From Laguncularia racemosa (Eukaryota > Streptophyta > Magnoliopsida > Myrtales > Combretaceae), in NCBI GenBank assembly GCA_037954665.1, contig JBBMOL010000184.1, positions 1,240,001 through 1,304,000 on the forward strand: a stretch of DNA of 64,000 bases, written 5' to 3'. Within the stretch, counting starts at the first letter, position 1. Every line of letters begins with the position of its first letter. The notes under the pieces are model-generated. The model saw only the letters and a program-made list of their open reading frames with translations, did not search any database and had not been told where the DNA came from. Shown here one piece after another: positions 1-11,541 of this stretch. Position numbers and translations under genes: made by a program.

Positions 1-415
1 TGCATGCTCGATCATTGTGTCTTCTCATTAATTCGATAGGCCTGGAACTAGCAAAGAAAAAAAAAATTGAAGGGAAAAATGACAATTTAAAATTGCTTTT
101 TTAAAAAAACAAAAAATCCCTCGAAATCACTTTTAATATCAAAATTATAATCTCAATCAAATTTAACCTCTAATTTATATTTTTAAATTTTAAATTAAAT
201 TTAACATATAATACTGGATCATCTTAAATTAACTTATTTATAATTCTACTCTATATAAATTGTTTAATTAAAGTCAAAGCATTAATTTGATAATGAGACC
301 AAACTAAATGAAAATACATTGTTTTTTTTTTTTTTTTCAATCTTCAAATCAACTTGAAACCAAAATAATATATATTCTATTGATGTACAATACAAATCCA
401 ATGTATTACCCAAAC
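1..415 (+). repeat. Diverged segmental duplication, copy 1
   Basis: This AT-rich stretch matches, in the same order and orientation, pieces found at about 42147-42165, 48340-48470 and 52020-52314. Shared landmarks are the GGAACTAGCAAAGAA motif near position 45 and again near 48412, and the CTATTGATGTACAAT motif near position 377 and again near 52280. In the second copy the pieces are separated by a MITE, element B and a solo LTR. No coding potential is seen. It lies about 1.1 kb upstream of the glycine-rich protein gene. The similarity was found by eye and was not aligned by computer. Confidence 0.7.
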
Positions 416-1390
416 TTTTTTTAGGTTAATAGTATTAGGTCATGATATGCATGCAATATTAACAAGTACATTACTACGTGCATCGTTATATTCAGGGAGG
501 ATGCATCAATAGTAACGAGACACATGAGCCTTATTTTAAGGTTTAACTCCTAGCCCGAATTTATGCATTAGCTTATTCACCACCTCAACGTCGGATAAAC
601 CTTAATTAGCGTAATAGTACTGGTTAAACTTTTCTCCAGTATGTTTATGACTTTTTGTACATCAACTCCTTGTTTCCAGCTAAAGGTTGGCATAAGCTCG
701 TGAAGTGAAAGAACTAAATAAAACCAAAACAAAATAGTACGGGAAATTAAACTTATAACATTCTGATCCCATGCCATATTAAAATTTAGATTCACAAGTA
801 ATAAGGATAAAATCATCACTTCAATTTTAGCTTCTTTTTTTTTAATTTTATATATGAAGTTTAAAATCATTAATTATTTTATTAAATTAAACTTTTTCTT
901 ATCAAATTTACTTCTTTAGTTCTTACTATAAATTTATATTCTTAGAGTAATTATTCAATCAGTATTACTTCAAGTTATGGTAACTATCAATAGAATTTAT
1001 ATGGCAACATAGAGATAGTTTTTTTATAAACTACCTATTATTACCATTAACAACGAAGAAAATAAAGGAAAAGGAGGTGAAGGCACCCTAGGAAATTCTC
1101 ATCCTTTTTTCCTTAGAATGTCACCCGATCATTACAAATATTAGCTAACACGATTTATTGACCAACTAACAATGTGATTAAAAGAAGCAAATAAAGCTCT
1201 AATCATTTCTAAAGAAAAGATTATATAAATCTTATTCAGAATGAATCGATGTATACAAATATTTACAAAATTTTAATTGGTTGCTAAGTTCATAGAAGTC
1301 GACAATTGCCACTTGTTAACCCGATCTTTGACAAAAAAACTGGAGCAGTTAGACTAATCTCCACTCACACGCCAAGCAAAACCATGTAAT
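416..1390. other. AT-rich upstream region, no gene seen
   Basis: Low-complexity AT-rich sequence upstream of the glycine-rich protein gene. The short open frames have no recognisable motif. It may hold distal promoter elements, but none stands out. Confidence 0.6.
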
Positions 1391-1475
1391 GTGGTCCCAC
1401 AACACAACCACTCCTGTAGACAGAGTCCCCACTTCTCAGATCTATAAGTAGGAAGCTTCAGTAAACTTGCTATCC
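1391..1475 (+). promoter_or_regulatory. Core promoter of glycine-rich protein gene
   Basis: A TATA-like CTATAAGTA sits at 1442-1450, about 90 bases before the chosen ATG, which puts transcription start near 1472-1478. The 10-mer GTGGTCCCAC at 1391-1400 fits the GGNCCCAC and GTGGNCCC sites bound by TCP factors in plants. Factor binding is inference; the motif itself is plain in the sequence. Confidence 0.6.
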
Positions 1476-1535
1476 ATGCCATTCCCACACAATCGACTCA
1501 ATCATTTTCTTAGTACTTGGTTTCTGAAACTAAAA

Positions 1536-2821
1536 ATGGCATCCTCAAAGGTGATTGTGCTCTTTGGTCTTGTCTTGGCTGTTGTTCTTTTAATCTCTTC
1601 CGAGGCCTCTGCTCGTGAACTAGCTGAGACCGGTGAGGATAATTTATTTGTTTATTAACTGGTTGTTGCGACGCAATCAGTATTTATATTATTATAGCGT
1701 TTATAAGTTCTACACGATTTATAATACACATTATTCAAATAAATCAAAATATATTAAACGAGTTGCCACAAGTAGAGTGGAGACAGACCATTTTACTATG
1801 ATCATGTGGAAACGTGTACATGTTAATTATCATACTCTTAAAAACTACATTTTTTTTCTCTTAAAAATGAATCCATGTTATTGTGCTGGATTTGCTTATG
1901 TGGTTAATGAATTTAAGTTTTAGGGATTAGGGGTGATTGTGATATGACAAATGTATTAATGATCAAAATCCTTCCAAAGTTAGTAAAGGATATATCTTTA
2001 ACTAGTTTATTTTTTATTTATTTTAATTCTTTTATACTTATCAATTTTAAGGGTGTGCATAGCCAAATCGATTAAGAGTTCGAGGACATGCTAGTTAAAT
2101 ATCAATAAATCTATGTTATTACAATTTGAAAGAGATCGATTTAAACATATAGAGCTCATATGAGTACTCAAACAAATCAAATTAAGTGTTAAAGCTCAAG
2201 TCGAGTTGGAACTGGGAGGTTCATGCTCAAAAATCTCAATCATTATATATATTCCTTATTCGTATAACTCTTTACCATTTTATTATGGACCATGATGTGA
2301 GAACATGGCATTTACTACACAGTACGTGTGTGCGAATAAAGTTAGTTCCTCCATCATATAACTTTGACTATTGTTGCGTTCATATATCTATAGAAATATT
2401 CTAATTATATGTATATGTTCTTCTATGCTTACATTTTGAGCAACTTCGGTAAATTTCCTCAAGTGAAACAATTTGTTAAATATTATTACACCTGAACGTC
2501 ATCCCAACTTTTATTTAATTTCATACAAGATAGTTTACTATATGGTGCAATGCCAAACATGGTTTTGAAATGTTCTTGTCTGCTTCAAATTTTCATGCAG
2601 AGGCCCAAACCGAGAGATATGGACACGGTGGCTATAGATACGGTGGTGGCTATGGGCACGGTGGCTATGGACACGGTGGCTATGGACATGGTGGCTATGG
2701 ACACGGTGGCTATGGACATGGTGGCTATGGATATGGTGGCTATGGCCACGGTGGCAAGGGAGGATACCATGGTGGCTACGGACATGGCGGAAAGGGCTAC
2801 GGTTCTGAAGAAAAAAACTGA
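1536..2821 (+). CDS. Secreted glycine-rich protein, two exons
   Basis: Exon 1 is 1536-1632 and exon 2 is 2601-2821; the intron is 1633-2600. The donor is G|GTGAGG and the acceptor is TTTCATGCAG|AG, and the frame is kept across the junction, giving 105 residues. The N-terminus is a signal peptide with a hydrophobic core (VIVLFGLVLAVVLLI) followed by SSEASARELAET, the signature of the plant GRP family (Pfam GRP, nodulin/cold-induced glycine-rich proteins). The mature part is a run of GYGHGG repeats rich in Gly, Tyr and His, ending in KGYGSEEKN. Such proteins are exported to the wall or apoplast; the exact role is unknown. The ATG at 1536 starts the signal peptide directly; an in-frame ATG at 1476 would add 20 residues but lies at the expected transcription start. 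AATAAT/AATATAATAA motifs near 2879-2903 could serve polyadenylation. Confidence 0.9.
2045..2225. repeat. Possible MITE remnant inside the intron
   Basis: The stretch carries AAATCGATTAAGAGTTCGAG and AAGCTCAAGTCGAGTTGG wording like that at about 51790-52130. No clear terminal repeats or target duplication are visible, so this is a weak call. Confidence 0.25.
2628..2760 (+). repeat. 18-bp coding tandem repeats, GYGHGG
   Basis: A tandem array of about 18-bp units coding GYGHGG lies within exon 2 of the glycine-rich protein. Units differ mainly at third positions (CAC/CAT), so the amino-acid repeat is better kept than the DNA repeat. Confidence 0.85.
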
Positions 2822-2905
2822 AGCCGGTCAAAATTAGATAACAAAAGAAACATGTTGAATTATAATCAACATGTAGTTAATAATACAGTTATGTAATATA
2901 ATAAG

Positions 2906-4186
2906 GCATGCTGTGGGGGTTGCCACAATGCCACTGCTTTGAGGCTATTTTGTCTATCTTTTTAATAGGAGTGCAAGTGCTTCGAAAGAAAAAACCTGTT
3001 GATCAAATGCATTTTCATTTATCCAACTTTTTTAATTAACCAGCATCCAATAATTACCCGCTTTTATACGGCTTTTCGTAAATGTGTACATAACTAATTA
3101 TGGACAACCTACATCCTTGTCTCTCATGCGTTTATTTCTGAGCAAACTAAGGTTTCATCTTCATACAGAGTCTATGGATTATATCTTCTCGTTTGTCAAC
3201 TTCTTTTTCATTACCATCTGCAACGGCAAACACTACTCTTTCACATGAAATACATGTTGGGGTTGTTGAATGGGGTTAATTTTTATGTCTTCAGCAAAGA
3301 ATAATGACATAGATATTAAAGTGGATTCATTGATTGCTACTTTCTAGATTAACAACTGTGCAGAAAGTGATAGGATATTTATTACACGGTAAAAGAGTAA
3401 ATCGATGATGGCTTAATCAAATGCTACCATTTGACACATTTAGTGAGAAGCTAATAGATCAACAAACTATATTGCAAAAGCTGTAAGAACTTCTAAATAT
3501 TTTTTTTTTCTTCACATGGAATTTTTTCAATTAGATAACTCTTGTGGACATTTGATTCTATTAAATCAAAAATCATTTTCTTATGTTATCATTGAGTTAA
3601 TAAAAATCTCTTTTTGTTTGAAAAAGATAAAAAAGGCAGACATGATCATTGAGTTTCTTTTTATTGGTCTATCATCCTTTTACCTGAGTATTTGAAGTTA
3701 AAGTTTGTATGGTTCAAAGGTAAAGGATTTGGATAGCTAAATTAGTCAAGCTATACTTTCTAAGAAACATCCTTCATTTTAGGATTATATAAATTCCAAA
3801 CACCACACATCTCTTTTTGCTGACCATTCTGTAGATGAGATAAACTACTTACACAAGATGAAATGCTCTAGATGAGATGAGAGATTAAGGCATTAATGCT
3901 CAGCACTCATCCATTTGGAAACCACCAACACAGGGATGAGGCAAATTGAACATAGATGGATCCATACGATCACCATCAAGGATGACATCAATAGGTGGAG
4001 TCGGCGCTAAAGGAGAAATGGGGTGTTGGATATTTGGTTTTAGCATGAAAATGGGAAAGTGAACAGAGATTTGGACTATTTATTGGGGGCTTCAATTTTG
4101 TGCAAGAATGGGATTTACAAAAAGTTGAAATTGTGATTGCTTCAGCAATTGTAACTCCCTTATTGAATGAAAATTATAATTCCAAG
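2906..4186. other. AT-rich intergenic, no gene seen
   Basis: No convincing exon or element ends are seen here. Scattered stops and low complexity suggest old degraded repeat DNA. Confidence 0.5.
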
Positions 4187-4216
4187 TATATGTATGTATG
4201 TATGTATGTATGTATT
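4187..4216. repeat. TATG/GTAT microsatellite
   Basis: A tetranucleotide run of about seven TATG units, visible directly. Confidence 0.9.
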
Positions 4217-4839
4217 TATGTAGGGAAAAGATTTTCCAAATACAAAAGTTTTAAATCACTTTTGCTGAGTGAAATTCAATAGTTGATGCTTAATCTTTTT
4301 TTTGCTCATGTCCTCCATTAAACATTATCTGCTATTTTGAAAATAAATTTATAATATATGCATTAGTAGTAAAATAAAAATAAGGACAAGACGAATAACA
4401 AGGTTTTAAGTATGAGGAGTATTTTAGTCTATTTAAACCCCTAATTGACTTGTTGCCTCCACTTTTCCCATTTTGCACAATTAATACCTCAGGAACGCAT
4501 ACAAACACACATGGCATAAGCTAATAGTACTCTATAGGAATGACACATTTCCATTAGGTAAGGGTCTTGATTGTTTCCATAAGTTTTTTCCAATCATAAT
4601 TTTCTAGGCCTAAATATCATGTGAGTGAAGTGTTAATAGATTTCGAAATAAGGGGTGAGAAAAAACAAACACAATCATTTGATTAAGCAATCTTGAGATT
4701 CTAATCGCAAATTGAAGTAAGTTTGTGTTTATACTTCACATAAAAGTATAGAATTAGTGATTAAATTGAAGTGATTTGGTCTAAATACATAGAAACTAGG
4801 ATTGGAACACTGATTGGGGAAAAAGAAGAGGGAAATTTT

Positions 4840-5110
4840 TGAAACATGGAGATACATGGTTAGGTACATGGACATGTACCTTCTTGTGCTGAGTTAGAGA
4901 GATTTTTATGTACTAATGGAGTACATAGCTAGATACACAGGTGTGTACCTATCCGTATTGAAGTACATAATCAAGTATACGATCTGTGTACTTGGGCGTG
5001 TTAAGAAGACTTCACGCATAATAAGGTACACGGCCATTTACATGACTATGTTTCTTCCTATGTTCTTCTACATGGCCACATCCATGACCGTATTGTTCTA
5101 TAACTCTTCT
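4840..5110. repeat. Palindrome-rich repeats, possible LTR remnant
   Basis: Several near-palindromes built on GTAC/CATG recur at intervals, such as GTACATGGACATGTAC near 4864-4879, ACACAGGTGTGT near 4936 and TACACGGCC near 5031. The style recalls the palindromic repeats in the LTRs of elements A and B. No LTR ends or target duplication could be placed. Confidence 0.3.
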
Positions 5111-5776
5111 ACTTTACTTCTATTTCATTTTTCTATAGTTTTAAGCTTATTTCACCTATAATAACACAATAGAGAAGAGAAATATGCAACTAGTATACAA
5201 TTAACAACTTCGATAACTTAAGTTATGTCGTAGGGTAGTACTAAACTTAATCTTTGGTACTTGACAGATTTTTATACCTTTAATAGTTACACAAAAGCTA
5301 ATTGTAGGACCACTCTTTTAGATACGTGTTTACCTTGTTTGCTACTTGTGTTTGGTAGTATAATTTACTAAATGAACTTAAATGATAGTGGACATAAACA
5401 TGTATATTACTTGTGCTTGGCTTAAACTAAAGGCCTACAATGGCAATTTCCTAAGAGACACTCCAATGATCGATATGTGACATTATCCTTAATAGAGTCG
5501 TGTACCAAAATATGATTTGGGGTAAATTTAGGAATAGATGGGGCTTGTAGTAATAATTCATAACCTAGGACTTACTATACTATAATATGTGTATATATAG
5601 TGTGGCAGGATCATGAGCACCCCCACGATAGTTGATGGCTTAATCAAAGAAAATAAATAGATTGTTTGTGATAGTGATGTTGCATCCCTATGTGTGTACA
5701 ATATGATTTAGTTGACATGCACATGCAATTTTGGTACTCACGTACTAGATTTAGGCTTAACTTTTTTCTTTTTCAG

Positions 5777-5955
5777 CTACAGATGAATACGATGAATCTG
5801 TTAAGTTTAATAAGTACAAAAAGATTTACTAATATTATTAGGATGAGACTGAGAGAGACTATTATTATTACTGTAGTGATGATCAGTGAGAGAGTACCTA
5901 AAAGACTATTGAAAGACTTAGAGATGTTTGAGTTTGGGAGTTTTGAGACTGTATA
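5777..5955 (+). pseudogene. Possible decayed exon after splice-acceptor-like site
   Basis: A pyrimidine-rich tract ending in TTTTTCAG (about 5769-5776) is followed by a frame reading ATDEYDESVKFNKYKKIY, then several stops, then a tyrosine-rich stretch. The context looks like an acceptor plus exon, and the composition could fit a decayed second exon of a GRP-type protein, but no upstream exon was found. Chance is a real alternative. Confidence 0.2.
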
Positions 5956-7421
5956 AACATAGTTAGTTTGACTACTTATAATTATGATAACTAAAGTCTG
6001 AATGTGTAACTGAACTAGAAATTGTTTGCTTCTAATTAAATTTGTAGATGAAATAATTCACTTATGAGCCATTTGTTCTTGTTTAATGGAGCTATATATG
6101 ATAAATTGAAATTGGAATTTGGAAAAATTTGAAGTTATAAGAGTGAAAAGAGCCTTAACATGTCACTATTCAATAGGGACATGTGGCAAGTTGTAGTATT
6201 CTAGATTCTAGGGTATTATAAAATTGGCAATAAGTACCTTTTGTATGGTAGTATGACTATCCTTATTTCTATCTAAATGAATCAACTTTATTTTATATTG
6301 ATTAAAGACAAAGACACTAAAGCCTAGATGAAGAGACATAAACTTAAGAAAATTTTTAAATTGATTCCTTTTTCACCTTTGGAAGGATATTTTGCTCTTT
6401 ATGTAATGGAATGAAAAATCCTATGGTGTCATTACGATAACGTGCCATCACTTCCTAATTACATAAATCTCTCTAAATTACTATAAAAAAAATCTAACAT
6501 AAACATGCAAAATAGAATTTTAAGGGTATTTTAAAGAGAATTCCTCTTAATGAACCTTATTTTTATAGTAATTTAAGAGATTTTACCATAATAAAAAAGT
6601 AATGGTATGGTGCTATGATGGCACTATGGAATTTAGCATCACATTTGTGTCGAAATTTTCTTTTCCTTTTATACTTACATTTGGATGAACTATTAAGAAA
6701 GTATAATACATGTACTAGTCTAAACAAAAATGGCTTTTGGTACCACCAATTGCATTAATATCTGATTCTAGCAATGCAACGTGTCTTTATGCATACATAA
6801 TTCATATTGATTTGATTTAATGTATTTGGGGTGTATCTGTTATTGGGCAAATATTACATATGAACTCGTATTCATATGTATATAAACACACTAGAGATGG
6901 CAAGCAACACACTTTTATAAAGAAAAAACATTGCATTTAACAAACTAGAAAATATTTTAAATCCAAAGTCATTTAATTATGTTGAATCCTAAACTTGAAA
7001 TGGGAAATCTATAAATTTAGTAGAAGGAATTCTCTTCCTTTTGCTTGAATCAAACCATTTTGAAGATTTCACTAGAGCCAAACTATAATTAACTTCTTTG
7101 TTTCTAAACCCTCTAAGATTTTCCATATATTATAGAAGATTCAATCAATCACATTAATAAGGATATTCATTATATCATGGAAGAGGATTATGTAACTTGC
7201 CACAAGTAAAAACCATTTCTCAATTCAATTGAGAAGTGAATATAGAGAATTGATTATTATTTATTCTATCAATTGATTTGGAGGAAATCTAACAAAGGAT
7301 ATTGAAGAAGAAGGTGTTAATAGGTTCTTGATTGAGTTAAATTGGTCACAAGTTAGATTTGATGCACTACACTGCTGAAATGCACTTGTATGCTATTAAA
7401 TATTTTAAGTTATTTTTAAGG
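5956..7421. other. AT-rich intergenic, no gene seen
   Basis: No recognisable gene or complete element. It runs up to the GTTGA target duplication (7422-7426) of element A. Confidence 0.5.
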
Positions 7422-7426
7422 GTTGA

Positions 7427-7808
7427 TGCTGCAAGAGACACAAGCATCAACACATTGTGCTGATGAGCATGTTGGAGACGTAACTGCATAGGTATCAACA
7501 CACCTATGCTGGTGAGTGTGTTAAGTGACATGGTAACAAGCATGCCCATGCAAGGAAGGTATGTTGGAGAATTTTGTCCATAGAATGATACATGGGCATC
7601 TACATGCCCATGTTGAAGACTATATTGAACCACATTAACAAATTAGTGAAGGATCTTTAGGGTTTTTATATTACTCTTTTTGTTTTGAGGTTTTTATCTT
7701 ACTATATACTACAATTTGAGACGTTCTTGAGAGAGAGTTTATCACTTTCTTTGATTTCTAAGATCAATTGTCGATTGATCTTACGTGTTTATGCTACTCA
7801 TTGTGTTA
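7427..7808 (+). repeat. 5' LTR of element A
   Basis: It starts TGCTGCAAGAGAC and ends GTGTTA (a decayed CA end), two bases before the primer binding site. It aligns by eye with 26222-26600, including the shared block TAGGGTTTTTATATTACTCTTT. The first half contains imperfect repeats around palindromic CATGCCCATG and CACCTATGCTGGTG motifs. Confidence 0.85.
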
Positions 7809-7810
7809 GT

Positions 7811-7822
7811 TGGTATCAGAGC
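7811..7822 (+). other. Primer binding site, tRNA-iMet type
   Basis: TGGTATCAGAGC matches the complement of the 3' end of plant initiator tRNA-Met, the usual primer of many plant LTR elements. It lies two bases after the 5' LTR. Confidence 0.9.
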
Positions 7823-7839
7823 AAGAAATTCTTGCAACA

Positions 7840-8570
7840 ATGTCCGGAGATGGCATTTTACGAGGTGGTCATGTTTCAAACATTGCTGGGGATGTGGAAG
7901 CCCTGCAAGCTGAAGTGCAGGCTCAAAGGGTAGTGTTAGATAACATGGATTAGAGGTTCTGGTGTTTAGAACAACACTTGGATGACCTAATCAAGCATTT
8001 CAATGTGATGGGATTCGATGCTAACAGAAATAGGAATAGTGGTGGGATACGACTAAAGGCAAAGCATACATGTAGTAATCCTATTGTCAAACTTATAGCT
8101 GCAAATCGTAGGTTATAGATGTATGATGATGATTTTAAGGAGGAAGATGATGTGTATTTTGGGGAAGAACAACCACGTAGGAGAGATGGTGATAGTGTTG
8201 GATATAAAAGAAATGATTGTGGGTTTGACTTTAGAGACAACAGAGAATTTAAGTTGAAGGTCAATGTTCCCAGCTTTAACGATAATTTAAATATTGAAAA
8301 TTTCATTGATTGGATTGATAAAATTGATAGATTTATCGAGTATATGAAAATTCCTGAGGGAAAGAGGGTGAAATTGGTTATGTGTAGACTAAAAGGAGGT
8401 GTATCAGCTTGGTGGGAGAGACTCCAAAGTAAGAGGTACCACGAGAGCAAACAACTAGTGAGAACCTAGTATAGGATGAAGTAGTTCTTGTAGTGGGATT
8501 TCCTACCTCTCGATTAGGTACCATCGATTTAATGAGTGTCCCAGCAGAAGAGGAATTAACATAGTAGAGA
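7840..8570 (+). pseudogene. Element A gag remnant
   Basis: One frame from the ATG at 7840 carries a gag protein with in-frame stops. It starts MSGDGILRGGHVSNIAGDVE and continues to the conserved gag core at about 8240-8440 (FKLKVNVPSFNDNLNIENFI then a CRLKGGVSAWWERLQ motif). The same core occurs in element B at about 47180-47000. Stops at the MD|RFW junction and after QLVRT are TAG codons where element B or the reading context suggests Gln or Trp. Gag would form the particle coat; this copy cannot. Confidence 0.8.
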
Positions 8571-8729
8571 GAAGTTAGGAGGATGAAATTCAATTTGAGC
8601 TTGATAGAGGTGAGGATGAAGAGGAATATCATAAGTAAGCCTATGTAATTAGGAAATTGATGCTAACGCCCAATCGGGAGGAGTAGACTCAGTGGCATTA
8701 GTTGTTCCACACCAAATTTATAATTGATG

Positions 8730-10450
8730 GAAGACTTTAAATTGATAGTAGATAGTGGGTGTTGTGAGAATATCATAGGCAAGGAGGTTGTGCAAGCATT
8801 GCAATTATTGATAGAGAAACATCCCAATCCATATACCATTGGGTAGATTAAAGTAGCAGAGAAGATTGAGGTTAAAGAATGCTGCAAGGTACCTTTTTCC
8901 ATTGGTAAATACCAGGATAAGGTATATTGTGATATAGTGGATATGGATACTAGTCACTTATTGTTTAGTAAACCTTGGCAATATGATGTTAAAGCCTAGC
9001 ACGCGGTTAGGGAGAATGTGTACAGGTTGGAAAAAGATGGAGTGAAGTTTACTTTAATGCCTCTAAAATTAGCGAATCGTTCTAAACCTTCTAAGGTAAA
9101 GGGACGTTCTTTCCTTACAATTACACAATCAGAAAAGGAAATGGAGGATACTATAAGGGAGTCCTAAACTATATAGATGTTGATTATAAAACAGGTATTG
9201 ATAGTTGATAGGGAAGAGAAGATTGATGATGTTCCAGATAGTATCAAAGGGCTGTTAGATGAATTCAGCAAGGTGTTATTAAACAACATACCAGATGGTT
9301 TGCCTCCTATGAGGGATATACAACACCATATTAATTTAATTCCTAGTGCTAGTTTGCTAAATCTTCTACACTACAGAATGAGCCCAAAGGAGACGAAAGT
9401 GTTATAGGAAAAGGTACAAGAGTTGCTCTAGAAGGGATTCATCAGAGAGAGCATAAGTCCTTGTTGTACTCGCTTTACTAACTCTAAAGAAAGATAGGAG
9501 TTGGAGGATGTGCGTAGATAGTAGGGCTATTACCAAAATTACCATTGGGTATAAGTTCTTGATTTTGAGACTAGAGAATATGCTAGATCGATTAAGTGGA
9601 GTTGTGATATTTTTAAAGATTGATTTGAGAAGTGGCTATCACTAGGGATGAGTGGACAACGACCTTTAAGAGCAAAGAGGGCCTTTATGAGTGGCCGGTT
9701 ATGCCTTTCGATCTCAACAATGCACTAAGCACTTTCGTGCTTGTCATGAACTAGGTATTGAAACCTTTCATTGGTCGTTTTGTTGTTGTTTACTTTGATG
9801 ATATCTTGGTATACAGTAGATCTGAGGAGGAGCATAATGTACATTTGAGGGCGGTGTTGACTATTCTGAAAGATAATAAGCTATATGTGAAAGTAAAGAA
9901 GTGTATTTTCCTATCTATAAAGTTACTGTTTCTAGGCTTTGTAGTTAGTGGTGATGGAATTTAGGTGGATGAAGAGAAGGTAAAGGTAATTAGAGAATGG
10001 TTTATCTCACGAACCGTCACTAAATTGTGGAGTTTTTTAGGGTTGGCTAGTTTTTATAGGAGGTTTATTAAGCACTTTAGCACTATTGCGGCTCCTTTAA
10101 CTGAGTGTTTAAAGAAAGGGAAGTTCTAGTGAAGTGCAAAAGCTAAGATCAATTTTGCTGTTCTAAAAGAAAAGCTATGTAATGCACCCGTCTTAGCATT
10201 GCCTGATTTTTACAAGCTATTTAAAGTGGACTATGATGCAAGTGGAGTTGATATAGGGGTTGTTTTATCTCAAGAAAAGAGGCTCATTGCTTTCTTTAGT
10301 GAGAAACTATATGATGCCAAGAGGAATTGGTTCACATATGATAAGAAGTTCTATTTAGTTGTGCATGCCTTGAGGACTTAGGAGAATTATCTAGTAGGTA
10401 AAGAGTTTATGTTGTATTCAGATTGTGATGCACTTAACCATTTGAGTAAC
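8730..10450 (+). pseudogene. Element A protease-RT-RNase H remnant, first part
   Basis: The protease core IVDSGCCENIIGKEVVQ lies near 8745-8795. Next come the pre-RT linker (about 9180-9400), reverse transcriptase fragments including the catalytic VVVYFDDILVYS (about 9784-9819), and an RNase H start VDYDASGVDIGVVLSQEK (about 10226-10280). The last readable residues before the break are DALNHLSN. Frameshifts (one near 9740) and several TAG stops interrupt the frame. The sequence stops at 10450, where the solo LTR enters, and continues at 24794. Confidence 0.85.
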
Positions 10451-10596
10451 CGTCGAGTCTAATTTTTTATCATTTTCCTCAATTTTAATTTGTACTAAAT
10501 CTTACCTATTTAATATAGATTACTCAATTAAATTAAGGAAAACTCATTTTTTTAAATAAGTCACCACTAACCTAAGTGGGAAAATAAAGTTAAGGT
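10451..10596 (-). mobile_element. Outer solo LTR, left fragment
   Basis: This starts CGTCGAGTCTAA, a one-base change from the TGTCGAG start of the family, directly after the GTAAC duplication (10446-10450). It is cut at 10596 by the inner element, with AAGGT duplicated (10592-10596 and 22272-22276). With 22277-24793 it makes one LTR of about 2.66 kb. It is shown on the minus strand because the family's coding sense is minus here. Confidence 0.85.
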
Positions 10597-11510
10597 TATC
10601 GAGTCTAATTTTTTTGCATTCCCATTCCTAATCCGATCTAGACTAGACCCTATGCTCATCTAATATAGATCCTCGACTTGAGTTAGGAATTTCGTTTGAT
10701 TTTTGGAGTCGCCACCCAACTGTTGTTGGGAAATATTGAATTAAGACTAAAGGAGCGAATTAGTCTTAATTTGGACCACTAGTCGTCGTTATTTCCTCTT
10801 CTCGTTTTTGAAAAGAGGAAAAGGGAAAACCAGAGTTTCTAAGTCCGGAGGCTAACTTATTAAAACCTTACGGTTACCACATAATCTCTTAAAATTGTCC
10901 CTATTTAGAAATGTGTTTTATTGTGTTTCTGTTACTTTTTATTATGTTTTTGAATTATTTCAAGAAAATGATTTTTTTATTTCATTTTATGGGTTGACCC
11001 GAATGGGTGTCTACGTACCTGCTATCCAGGATCAAAAAAGCCGTAGTTCGCTTTTCTGAAAACTTTAAGTGTGTTTGTGAATTTTAATTTTGAAATCTCT
11101 TTTGCTTTATGTTTTTACTATTTTTTTTTTTGATTTTCTAAAAAAAATCTAAGCTTAAACTTTCATCTGATTTTTTAAAATGGTTTTTAGGAAAAGCATC
11201 AATTTTGGATTTATTTGAAGAAAATGATTTTTCTAAGTGCTAAAACTTATTTTTTCTATTTTTTTATAATTTTTGAATTTTTATTAATTTTTACGATTTT
11301 TACGATTTTTTTTATCATTTTTATGATTTTTATTATTCTTCTACAATTTTTTTTTATAATTTTTCTAAGTTTTCATGATTTTTATAGTTTTTATGATTTT
11401 TATAATTTTTGTGAATTTTTGTTAAAAATTTTATCCTAAACTATTATCTATCCTATTTTGAAATCTAAAGTTCTATTATTATTTTTTCTAATATTTATAT
11501 TGTTTTTCTA

Positions 11511-11541
<31 letters not shown>

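Noticed and set aside
2550..2837. Long alternative frames over the glycine-rich exon on both strands
   Set aside because: These are shadows of the 18-bp repeats; the spliced GYGHGG frame with its signal peptide explains the sequence.
11215..11439. Hydrophobic Phe/Ile-rich frame resembling a membrane protein
   Set aside because: Pure AT-rich low-complexity LTR sequence gives this composition by chance.
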